Source of the DNA: Sipunculus nudus
Lineage: Eukaryota; Annelida; Sipuncula; Golfingiida; Sipunculidae
Assembly (NCBI GenBank): GCA_026874595.1
Contig: CM049316.1
Coordinates: 15,755,839 to 15,819,838 of the forward strand
DNA length: 64,000 bases
Reading direction: 5' to 3'
The notes under the pieces were generated by a model. It was not told the origin of the DNA and ran no database searches. It worked only from the letters and a program-made list of their open reading frames with translations. Numbering within the stretch: the first letter of the stretch is position 1; every line of letters starts with the position of its first letter. Both the position numbers and the translations under genes were made by a program. Below are positions 49,571 to 60,889 of this stretch, one piece after another.

Positions 49571-49579
49571 TTTACAGTG

Positions 49580-51345
49580 TTATAAATACGATCTTAAGCT
49601 ATATTGTCTTTCTGAATTAGCAAAGTGTTGACTCAGGTTATAATTTAGATTAAAATGCGGCATATACGCATGGAGACTTGAAAATACATAGCCGAAGATA
49701 ATATAAGAACAGTTGTTATGAAATAATAACATTCATTTTGTTTGTAATTAGGGTGCTTCTAGTTGCAAGAGAAAAAAATGATACATATTTACATACAGGA
49801 ATTAAGGCGACACCAATATAAATGTTCTGGAATTAAGTCGACATTTCAGAGATGAATGTATACAGGAAATACGGCGACATCAACATCGCAGCTACAGGGA
49901 GAAGTTTATGATTATGAAAAAAAAAATTATGATATGTAGACGTAAGGTCCACATGCCCATCGAAGAAGATATAATGCATGCATTTGTACTCCGATCATTT
50001 TGCCTGGCTTTCCATAGTTACTAAGTTGCCCTTGTCTAAAAGTTTCTATTCCAAAAAGAAGTTTAAGATTCATGGTTTTTACCCTTTTTTTATACCACAG
50101 TTACTATAGTATATTCCGCGCAATATCATTTATAACACCCTCCTATCATATAGTTAATTCCTAAAAAGGATTTTCAGCTATATCGTTTTTCTGAATTAGC
50201 AAAATGTTGACTCGGGCGTTAATTTACAATGAAATGCCACATATATGCATGACATTATGAAAATACACTTCTGAAGATAATATAATGGAACAGTTGTTAT
50301 GAAATAATAATTCCTTTTGTTTGTAATTAAGGTGCTTCTTATTTCGAGAGAGAAAAGAGATAAATATATAGGTACAGGAATTATATGAATATATCGACAA
50401 CAATACGAATATACTGAAATTAAGGCGACATTTCATAGATGAATGCATACAGGAATTACGGCGACATCAACATCGCAGCTAGGGGGAGAAGTTCATGATT
50501 AAAAAATAAAACAATTATTACATATAGGCGATAAGTCCACATGCCCATCGAAGGAGATATAAAGGGTACATATACTAGAATACTCGGATGATTATGTCTC
50601 GCTTTTTTTAGTGACATTGCTGAGACTCTGCTTATAATATTACGTTGTTGTGATAACTTATTGCTGAATAGAATAGAAATTTATTGATGCAATCTTGATT
50701 TTTATCCGATATTATTCAAGGCGACAAGACTTGTATCCACAGGAATATACTGAGATATGCGTAACTTTCTGGACCCTTGATATAGGAATTAAGGCGACAT
50801 CATCACGCATGTTTTTTAAATAAATATATCCATAAAGAAGTCTCAAATAACGGTTCTCCGTATATATTCACACATAGATTGTCATCTTACCGCTGTTAAT
50901 ATTCCAAATTTATTTGGGTTAGCTCGCTGGGTATTTATTTATAAAGGGATTAATAAATGCAGGGTCTAAATCCAAAAGAATTTAGGCGACAACAATAAGG
51001 GAGCGATGGAATTTATTGAATATATATATGATTAAAAATTTAAAATATTATGTTTTGATGTTTTTATATGCTAACTCGGCCTTGTCTCATATTTCTGTAC
51101 CTAACAAAATGTTTGCGATTCATGGTCTTTTTTTCACTTTTAATTTTGATTCTAATATAAAATATTTTGTGCTATATCATTTATAACATCCGCCGATCAT
51201 ATGGTTTAATTCCTAGATACGATCTTAAACTATATTGGCTTCCTGAATTAGCAAAGAGTTGGCTCAGGTTAAAATTTAGAATATAATGCGACATATACGC
51301 ATGGAGATTTGAAAAATACAAAGCCGAAGATAATATAAGAACACT
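49580..51345 (+). repeat. Roughly 1-kb satellite, right part
   Basis: Continuation of the satellite interrupted at 39818, beginning with the second TTA target copy. TTTATAACACCC(T/G)CC-type blocks recur near 50130 and 51180. GGAATTAAGGCGACA-type motifs occur near 49798, 50418, 50452 and 50786. The array stops near 51345, where unrelated sequence starts. Confidence 0.85.
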
Positions 51346-51987
51346 GTTAAAAATAAAGGTTCTTGTAAAGGTTCTCAGACATTATGGATGTTTTTCAGAT
51401 GTTAAAAAACCTCAAAGCCCCAAACGGCTGTGCCTAAAGGTTCTCTGTGCCACGAAAGACCTTATGACTGCTTCATTTATTAGTTCATCAGGGGGCCACA
51501 GGTGCCGCTATGATCGGAAAGGTTTCCGGCATCCCCAAAAACCTTCATCTATTACGAAACAAGCGCGGGAAATTAAAAGCGTGCTTTTGTGTCCTGTCGC
51601 CATCTTGACTGAAACAAGTGTACTAGCTTTGTACAGAATTTCAGACTGTCGTCACTTTCAAGTGGAGTTGTGAGTATAGTTTTCAATTACAATTCTTTCA
51701 TTTTATATGTCTGTACATTAAATTAAATCATGTCTGTAGTTTTAATTAAACTAGGATATATGTTATATGAAGTATATGTTTGTTTATCTCTTGTGAGAAG
51801 GGGATATATATTATATCGAGTTTCACTTTCTCTTTTATAAATGGAATATATATCTATATTAATATATATGATATGTATATATGTGTGAGGGTGTGTGTGT
51901 GTGTGTAATATATAGATTGCAAAGATGCTTGTTTGAATTTTCAGCACAGGGATAGGGATTTCATGTTTACGTGTACGTGCTGTAGAA

Positions 51988-52028
51988 GCAGTGCTGGTCT
52001 GCTTTTAGGGTCAGCAGACCTGCACTGC
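51988..52028 (+). other. Stem-loop, 15-bp arms
   Basis: GCAGTGCTGGTCTGC pairs with GCAGACCTGCACTGC across an 11-base loop with one mismatch. The stem is too short for a typical animal microRNA precursor; function unknown. Confidence 0.5.
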
Positions 52029-53340
52029 TGATCAAATATGAGGAACCCCCGCAGTGGCTGTATGGCCTGATTTTTGCATGCTGGAGGGACTGCACTTTAT
52101 ATAATACATGTACGAGTATAGTTGACCCACATAGCTAATGTTAGATTGCAGCCCTGTCAGCGCACTGGACAGGCTGTCCACTCTAATTAAGCCCTCGAGG
52201 ATCCTGCCTGCACAGATTGAGGTCGTGCGTGTGAACACATTATATGGAGTACATATAGCTATGGGCTTAGGTCACCTTATATTGCAGTGGACATAAGCTA
52301 ATAAAGGTGGTTTCATTGGGAGGCAGAAAAGGGTAACAAGGAATTACTAATCTGTATCAAGAATCCAATTTTAACATTATATTTATCTGGGCAGTATGTT
52401 ATATAATTTTTTATACTCTTTTATTTTACAGATCTGGAATTCTGGACGCTTATACAGAATGCTGCCATCCATTTTAGGAGAGGATGAAATGCTGTTGGTG
52501 GTGGAAGAATAAGAGATACACATAACATTTATGTATCTATTTTATATTAAATTTTAAATATATATGCTTTATTTCTCTGTGAGTTTACACAAAAATTGTA
52601 GGTAACTTAACATGTGTATCAAGTTATGTAACTTTAACGCATACGTGTTTACAACTGATAAAGTAAACTTAATTCATCAGGTGACAGTATGGGGCGACCT
52701 ATAAATTGCTAGACAGGAATACAAATTTATTTGTTAAAGATAATTATGTTTCGCTAAAGAATGGTAAGTTTTAGCCATTTTGTGGTGTCTTATTGAATAT
52801 ATAATTTAAGACTGAACATTTGTTGAAATCTTTTACAGTATACCCTGGGTCCTTTTCCAGTCGTATAGTGGAAGAGAAGGGGGGCTTCCGAGTGTACATG
52901 TAAACAGAAGAGTTCCTCTCCAAAAAAAGAAAAAATTTCTCCACGCTATAGAATATTGCTTTGCATCCTCTGGGCTTTTTGATAGGATACCCTAAAGTAC
53001 TCAACATCTTATGTTTAGTATTTGATAATGAAGAATTTTTAGTTGTATTGCTTTGGATTATACATATATAAATAATATATATGTAATGTGTCACAGTATT
53101 TCTTTTAGCAGTTTTGCTCTAATAAACTGTGTATTATGACCAATTTTGACTTCCTTGTTCATATTATCCTTTGAGAGACGAGAGAGTGCGAAATAAATGG
53201 CCATTTGCATAAATAGAGTTTTTCTGGCCATCGAAAAAGATTATTGTATGGTAATAGAAAAAGTTCTTGTTGTACAGAAAACATTATGAGGGTTTTCTGG
53301 TATTCAAAGACAGGTTTTAAAAAGGTTTTTATGCATCACA

Positions 53341-53362
53341 GAGGGTTTTCCAGAAAACCCTC
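53341..53362. other. Perfect inverted repeat, 10-bp arms
   Basis: GAGGGTTTTC-CA-GAAAACCCTC, part of the subterminal GGGTTTT repeats of the possible insertion. Confidence 0.7.
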
Positions 53363-53485
53363 GGCTTTGGGGTTTTCTATAAAACCCTTAAAAGGTTTCA
53401 TGTGAAAATTAGTTAAAAATTTACTATATTTACAGATATATATTAAATGTCGCCTTAATTCCCAGTGTCGCCTTAGCTCCAAATA

Positions 53486-53487
<2 letters not shown>

Positions 53488-53556
<69 letters not shown>
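53488..53556. repeat. (TA)n microsatellite
   Basis: About 69 bp of TA repeat at the left edge of R2 copy B. Just before it, at 53446-53480, the satellite motif appears in reverse orientation (TGTCGCCTTAATTCC). Confidence 0.95.
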
Positions 53557-53558
<2 letters not shown>

Positions 53559-53920
53559 ATATAAGTTCGTAACCTTGCGTCAACAGAGGGCTCGATCCGT
53601 AAAAGAGAGAGAATAGATAAAGTAATATTTATCAAACAGTCCGAGAGTTTAGCTCATGTTTGATTTATGACACTATGGTCAGTTTCGCCCAGAAGGCCCT
53701 TCAGGTATGATTATGAGTTCGGTGTGTTTACAACGCGTACTGCGTGCGCAATTGGATTGGGGTGCGCTCGAGCGTATCGGAGATTGAGTTGCCTAATTGT
53801 TAACGAGGAGGAACTTTTTTTAGTGCCTGCATTTGCTTATTAATTCTGATCTTGTGTTTAGTATTGAACATTGCTGTCAGTTATGCCTGTGGGAATAACT
53901 ATTCATTATAACCAGACGAA

Positions 53921-53972
<52 letters not shown>

Positions 53973-55575
53973 GTTCTTGATAGATTATATTTCCTCATAA
54001 ACTGGTTCATGTCAAGTTCAGACGTTGACACTTATTGTGCAAATCTCGCAACAATACTAACTGTGAGAGATAACAAGTATCTAAAACTGATTAACACTAT
54101 CTTAATGTAAAAGCATTGTTATTTATAAATCTTACACCAAATGGATACACGGTAAGTGGTCTCTTGCTGCTTGTGAAATTTGCTATTTCTCCTAAATGTC
54201 ACTCGGTTCTATGATACATTGCTGAGTTTATCAAGAATCATTCCGTCCCTTTCCTCGGCAAATAAATATTTTTTGAACAGTAAGAAAATGATGGGTTCAA
54301 CATGCAATAGTCATACATGTTTATTGATTAGGGAGTTAATAAAAGGCACTGTCTAAGCATCATGAATAACAACAACATAAAACATTATGAAACCAAGACC
54401 CGAACATTGCTAGCCTAGTCATCTTGATCATCCATGAACACGTTTTGATCTATGCCATGCGCCTGTTTGAAATACCGCCCTTTACTAATTTATGATGTAA
54501 TGTACTGGTTTGCTCCCAACATTCATTAGGCCAAGCCAGGCAATGTTTACTCTGCTAATAGCGGTCGCATAATTGAGGTTCAGTTCACCCTTTTGGGACC
54601 AAATTATTTTAACGCAAAACAGAAACCGATATAAGACATACCAAAAAATACAATCGGAACCATGAAAAGATTGTCTCTATTTCGAGATGGTCGCTTTACC
54701 GAGGTTGTCATTAAGCGAGGTTTTCCTTATTTTGTAGTTGGGGGGGGGGGGGGGGTATTATAAGCAAGAGACAGTCTACAGTAGGGGGACAAACAAATGA
54801 TGTGGAAATCATGCAAATTGCATGGGTGGCTGTTTCCACGAGCTACATGCGATTAAACATGAAGGACTTTTGTTTAATATCTTATCAATTAAATATATCT
54901 CGATCTAAGCTTATATAAACCCTGAAACAGTTCCTCCCTTCTCATGATACGGCCAATACCCATGTTGTCCGGACTTCTGCTGGTGCTAAAAATGGATCAG
55001 ATCAATTAATCAAATGTTTTCTAAGAGAGGAAATATGCATCTTTAAATATACGTTGTTTTATAATTGTTTAGCCGTTCCTTTGAACATAATGTTGAGTTA
55101 TTATCAACATTGTAACCCCTAAAATAATCTTTAGTTTATCCATGAAGAATAGTCAATGGGTTACTGTGGGTATTTGATTGTATAAATAGCATATACATTA
55201 ACAACACTGAACTTGAATTTGCGAACTGCATCCGTGCATCTGTTAAGTGATATGCTACTCTAGTTTGTCAGTCTTTGTATTAGAGACATTTTGATATTCT
55301 AAATTCTTATTTTATTTTATTTTTATCTGTGAACGGTTATGAGCTAGGCGATCCGTAAATCATGGGCCAAAATTATGGTGGTTTGAATATTTTCTGTGTA
55401 ACGTTCCTGAACGATACGTCTCTCTAAGTACTAATTACTGTTGCTACTAAGCAATATTTATGTCTATTGGTTTTCTCTACTTACATACAGAACATAATCT
55501 CCATCAATTAAATCAGGGCATGAATAAACTAATGATGTGTTACTGTCACCGGAGAACGGTGACTTTTTATTATTT
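53555..55575 (+). repeat. Dispersed repeat R2, copy B
   Basis: Matches 25788-27822 almost throughout, including the internal TA tract (53922-53971), the poly-G run (near 54740) and the terminal hairpin (55545-55563). It is preceded by a TA tract but not by R1, so R1 is not needed for R2 dispersal. Confidence 0.85.
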
Positions 55576-58500
55576 GGGAGGGCCCGAGATTGTCAGTTAA
55601 CCGATTAGCAGAGGCAATTTCTCGGTGCATCGTATGTCAGAGTCTGCGGGCGACCAGCGTAGCTAACGAAATTACTTGTGAGTTATGTTAACAGAAGGAC
55701 TTGTAAATAGCCGATGTTTACCAGTCGTTGTGAAACTCAGCGAATAGACCATTGATACGCTGATCCTTGTGTGTGGTCCCGAATATTGTTGTGTGTTGTG
55801 GCATATTCGTGTACGATATTGGATTTATCCAGAGTGGATTAAAGTCGCATCTGTGTATTTAACTGACATAGTCAGAGTGGGATGACAGGGAATACTGCGA
55901 GTCTATCCGTTAGGGTTTCGAAGAGCATAAGGGAAGGAGACTGTGTTAGAATTGTGTTTTGTTTGACGATGAGAAGCGCTTGTGTGTCATGTGTACTATG
56001 TTAAACAACCAGGATTTGAGGAGAACATTCATAAGGCATCACGTGCGCGACGGTCATGTAACCATCGGCATTAGTAGTTTGAAAACTTTCCGTGTAATGT
56101 GTATACATCAATTTACAGGATAAAACAGGAGTCTGTAATTGGTGCATTTATATGGAGTCGATTGATAGTGTACCTTTTGTGTGGGACGTTTCCTCCAGAG
56201 AACTGTTATTTTATTTTCCTTATTACATTTTATAATTTTATTTCCATATTTATTTTCCTTATCTTTCTCATCTGTGGAGAGTGTGTAATCTCCAGTCACC
56301 TAAATTCACCGTTTCAAACAACCTAGAAGGTCATTCCTTGGGGGAAGGGGGGATGGCGTCAAAAATAAAAGTAAAAGTTGTTAGTTTTCATTAATCAAAG
56401 ATTTAACTACGTTCCTATTTGGTGATGATGCTAGCCGCACGATACTTTGAAATCATATTGAATAACTTTGTTTACTAACATGGAAAACCAAAAAGGTTCG
56501 ACGGCAGTATTTCTCTTGTCAGAATATGTAAAATATGTAGTGTTCACCTTATTACTTTTTACTAATTCTCATCAACAAACTTTTGGCTTTTGCAAAGCTG
56601 ACGTTTGGTATGATAAACATTAATGATAAACTGGCCATACTGTGCGGGCCAGAGGTCCGAATTCTAAATGAAGGACATAAAAAACAATGAAAAACAGCAT
56701 TAAACACAGCCTGTAGAACTTTTTTTCATGGTCCCGATTTTATTGTTCTTTATATAATATATTTCAGCCTCGGAATGGCGGACACTTCATGTTCCCATAT
56801 GTCTGTCAAATTTCTTAAATACTCAGTCTTTTCCTCATATTGAAGGAATCATATATTTAATAAACGAATAAGTTAAAGGTGTATTCTACGTTCCCCATGA
56901 CTCGTATCATTGCTATATTCCTGTAACGCAAACAATTCTTGTGTAACTGTTCTTTCTTACAGACCCTAAGATTGAGAGTTTAATTTACTTAAGCTAGGTC
57001 AGAACTGTCCAAAGTGTTTCAGACCACGATATTTGGCGTTTAGCGTGAGGACATGCAACAAATCCTACATATCACGCATTATACACTTATGTTGGCTCAG
57101 TTGATACACAAATTATTACTAAATGTTCAAAATGTATGAAAATATTTGACTTACTCTCAACAAAACCAGATAAATATTACCTCTATCAGCTCTTGTTAAC
57201 AGCCTTGTAAAGCAGGCTAGGAGACTTAGAACGGTCTATTGACTATTTTCGGGGGACGTCATTGGAATCTGTGAACAAAACATGTAAATTTATTCTTAAA
57301 CAACCCTAACATTACAATACACAAAATCAATACAATTACACAGTATAACAACAGTATAACAGTAAATCAATACAATAACACAATTATAATAAATAAAGTG
57401 TACAGTAGCTGGATACCACCACTGTCACAGCGACAACAAGTCCTTTAAAACGTATAATCCAGATGACCAGTTCACGTAAATCTTCTCAGAAAATAATAGT
57501 CCAATGTAATCCCGGAAACAATCTGTTGTAATCCTAATGAGAAGTTCTGGCAATAATTTCAAAGAAAACCCGTTACAAATTTCGAAGAAGATCTATAACT
57601 GCTGCAATTATCGGAAAAGTTCACAAACTGACTCTTCTGTGTCCGCTGGAATATTTCTCTCTCTCCTCAAAGCCTAGAAACTTCTATTTCACGAACAATC
57701 CAAAGAACGCAACAAGACATAATACGCACACGCCTAAAGAACAATGCAAGACACGCGCTGAAAATTCCAGACGAGCGCTGTGTCATTACACGCCAGGGTT
57801 CACACGTAGGCCAGCACCCGGCCAGGTGATGGAGCCATAGCAACGAGCTATGCGTGCGCCCCACGAACGAAGTGTCAACAACACATGTAACAGACATCTG
57901 TAACAGCTTCCACACAGCAATATCCTGTACCTCGACGGTATTGCGTATATATAAAGTCTTCGGTATGTTCTTCGAAGCACACAAAACAAGTATCAACAGG
58001 CCAGATTACCAGTCCGTCGGCGAAATGCGTTATTTGCTCTTATGTCCTTTACAGAGAAATCACTCATGGCTTCCCCAGACACCGACTTTTTATGCGTGTA
58101 GACACCACATCTCAGCTGTCTGCACTGTAACATATGCAGACCGGCCCCAGAACTGCCGTAGGTATCGTCAGTCTATACCAAACCGGTACGTTGAACGGGC
58201 CCTTGTGCCGATAATATGATGAACCATTCCTTATAAATGCTTGCTGACGTAACAACTCCCGATTGTCCTCCCGCCAATCATTACTCCAAATTACACCGAC
58301 CGTCAATGACTGCGCGAATATTAATAAGATAACGCCTCTAGCAACAGAGTGTGAGAAAACCTTACTTACACAGCGGCACTTCCTTTGAAATCTACAACAA
58401 ACACTAGTGATTGCCAAAACAGAGGCGCCTCCGTTTAAATTATACCGTACTGAAATTTACATCAGACGAGACACGTGTGCTCTCTTACAACTAAACTATA

Positions 58501-60710
58501 CCGAAACAAACACTAAACGAGACACGTGTGATTTTCAACCAACACTAGTATCTAGACACGACACTCATAATTAATGCACAATAAATTATCAAAACAATCA
58601 TCTGGTTATACTCCCTACTGGAATATGTATCGCAATACCAAAGTTCAATCCCTCTGGTGACACTGTACAAGTCCATTTAACTGGAACGACACGTTACAAC
58701 TTCGAAACATTACGGTTTAATATTTATAAGCAATGAACGACCATGTAGATCACCATGCACTTGAATTATTAACGCCTTTGATCGAAAGCCTTTGATTGAG
58801 TCCCCGGTCCATCGGGAGGTCATGACCAATGACCATTTATGTATGTAACACCTGACAACTACGTTATCATTCTCTGTCACGGGCCATGAGAGAATAATAT
58901 AGCCCGAAATCAGGATGAGTTTTTCACTTCAATTATGAAAATTATGTATCCCGTTTTATCTTGACCGGATATTTTTATATAATAAATAAATGTTACGTAT
59001 AAAAAAATTGTCCTAAACAGTTCAGCATTTAATCATGTTTATCTGCAACCACACGTTACAACAATACACAGGTAACCGGCTTCTGTGGCTCAGGGGCAAA
59101 GCATAGGTCTTAAAGCACTGAGATCGTGAGAACGAATATCGGCCTAGGCGGGTGAAATTTTTCACGGTCGGCATCCACCAAGGTTGAGCGCTCTGCAGGA
59201 TTAATAGGAAGGTCGTGCCAAATGGCCATGGTTCACTAAGAAACGAGTGCGCCTTTCGGGGATGCCCCAGTAGTATGACCCAGCAATGGGACGATTTCAC
59301 ACCCAGGGCCCGCAGGTGCAGTTGTTTCCGGGTCTGCTTAACGCCAGGATATAAAAATGAGAGGTAGCGTGTGATACTGCCCTGTCACGTAGTCCGCAAC
59401 CGGAATGATATTCTTCAGATGTACATATTCTTAGTTAAGTTATCATTAAGTTAACATTAAATTACCATTATTGGAAAGATAAACAGCATTCCTCTGTAAA
59501 TTCGCTTAACTTGACCCTTTGCCTTCGCTTGACATCTTCTTCTTCATGCGATACGCATCTTCCAAACCGACATCTGAGTGCTTGGCAGGTTATCTGCAAA
59601 CAGGTCCACAGTTAACACACACAGAGACATACTTACATGCTTACCATTCAGGCCCACAAAATTTTCCTGATAGCGTTAGGAGACGGAAGATTAAAAGCAT
59701 TGGCTATGCGAACTAAAGTGGTCTTTTTGTAATCCCCCAACCCATTAAGATGGGTTTAAAGGATATATTTTTCGGCTTTGCCAAAACTAAAACTTTCCTT
59801 AAACACTACACACGCTTAACCCTGTTTCCCATTGTACCAGGTGGTTGTCCTCTGGTCATGTTGTAACGTAATCAAACGCCAAAAATCTGAACGTCTTCCA
59901 CCCGATTTTTCCACTCAGGCAAATACACAGGCATATGCCGCTTAACAAAAATAATAATCGGCTTTTAGAGGTCTGTTACATTATCATTTACTTTACTTAT
60001 CAGGGACGGAATTACAATCCCTCCCTTTTAATATATTGCAAGGTCCGAGTGGCCTTCCCGGGCATGTATCCTCTGAACATTTTTGAATATTAACATACAA
60101 ACGTTAATGGCCAGAAAGAACCTTTGGCATTATACTTGCAAATGACAAATATATGACTGGCACTGCACAGTAACCTTGGGGTAAAGTTCAGTATAGAATT
60201 ATCCTTCAGAAATTCAGAACTATCCAACAATGTTTACCCGGCAAGTGCTTGCAAACACAAATACCAATCGAATGTTTCCGTGAAATTAAGATTATTTTCC
60301 TTGAGATACTTCAGGTAGTAGGTTGTTTATTATTTAAAATATGAAGCATAAAATGAAATGTGTAAACAAGGGACGAACAGAACATGTATTTTTATATAAG
60401 AGCTATTATGTATGGCATTGCACGCTTTCCTCTGTTTTGAAATTGATCATACACACGTATCGGTGAAGAACTGCGTTCTCTATCACGTCAGATACATATG
60501 TTCTCTCTTCTTTTAAATAACGAATTTGTAAGATTTCCTTAAAGGAACTTCAAGCATGTAAGTCGTATATGAGAAATGTATATTGACAACATGTGATTGC
60601 GCTGTTATAGATGCTAATGCACAACTTTTAATTATTATTGTTTTACAAATTATTTAAAACATATAATTTGCGTTATATATTATATATTCCTAATACAATT
60701 TCTCTCCCCG
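55576..60710. other. Intergenic upstream of the Toll-like receptor
   Basis: No coding exon was recognised. Overlapping frames on both strands at 57.7-58.4 kb have no family signature and probably reflect locally higher GC. A possible tRNA-derived SINE lies at 59078-59320. Further 5' non-coding exons and the promoter of the receptor gene may lie here but could not be located. Confidence 0.45.
59078..59320 (+). repeat. Possible tRNA-derived SINE
   Basis: TTCTGTGGCTCAGGGGCAAAG resembles box A and GATCGTGAGAACGAATATC a decayed box B at tRNA spacing. About 170 bp of GC-richer tail follow, ending near CCCAGGGCCCGCAGGTGCAG. Only one copy is present in the window, so family status is unproven. Confidence 0.4.
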
Positions 60711-60713
60711 CAG

Positions 60714-60889
60714 AGACACTGGAGAAAATCACCAGGAATACATACTTGAAGAAGCTTGTTCTCTTCACAAAGAATGAAACCAACTACGTGATATTTCAGC
60801 CTTTGTACCTGAATTAAAACGTGACTTAAAACGTGACTCACTTAACTATATTCATATGCCATTCACAAACACCGAAAAAACATGCAAAC
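60714..60889 (+). other. Probable 5'UTR exon part of the Toll-like receptor gene
   Basis: A strong acceptor (pyrimidine run CTCTCCCCGCAG ending at 60713) precedes 176 bp that lead into the receptor start codon, with in-frame stops before it. This suggests an intron in the 5' untranslated region. The upstream exon is not identified. Confidence 0.55.

Larger units (their letters stand above)
39819..49579 (-). mobile_element. CACTA/EnSpm DNA transposon, 9,761 bp
   Basis: The left end is CACTGTAAAAACTAAAAGGG. The right end read inward is CACTGTAAAAATGAAGACAT, giving an 11-bp perfect terminal inverted repeat. TTA flanks both ends (39816-39818 and 49580-49582), the 3-bp duplication usual for CACTA elements, and the host satellite reads across the insertion. 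Subterminal repeats lie at both ends. Two genes point leftward: a degenerate EnSpm-type transposase (46145-48502) and an intact eight-exon second gene (40865-45301). The architecture is that of an animal EnSpm element. It is unlikely to be autonomous because the transposase is broken. Confidence 0.95.
51346..53430. mobile_element. Possible further insertion in the satellite (unclassified)
   Basis: The satellite breaks off at AGAACACTGTTAAAAATAAA. The left 100 bp carry AAAGGTTCT repeats and AAAACCTCAAAGCCCC. The right 150 bp (53280-53400) carry GGGTTTTC and AAAAGGTTT repeats, including AAAACCCC-AAAGCC in mirrored orientation. That resembles an element with subterminal repeats and a CACTGTTAAAA start, but no matching right terminus was found. 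A good acceptor at 52431 opens a short frame to TAA at 52512 (ending MLPSILGEDEMLLVVEE); its upstream exon is not identified. The call is tentative. Confidence 0.35.

Noticed and set aside
57667-58417. Overlapping 101-121-codon frames on both strands
   Set aside because: They overlap on opposite strands in a GC-richer patch, with no recognisable motifs; none could be preferred.
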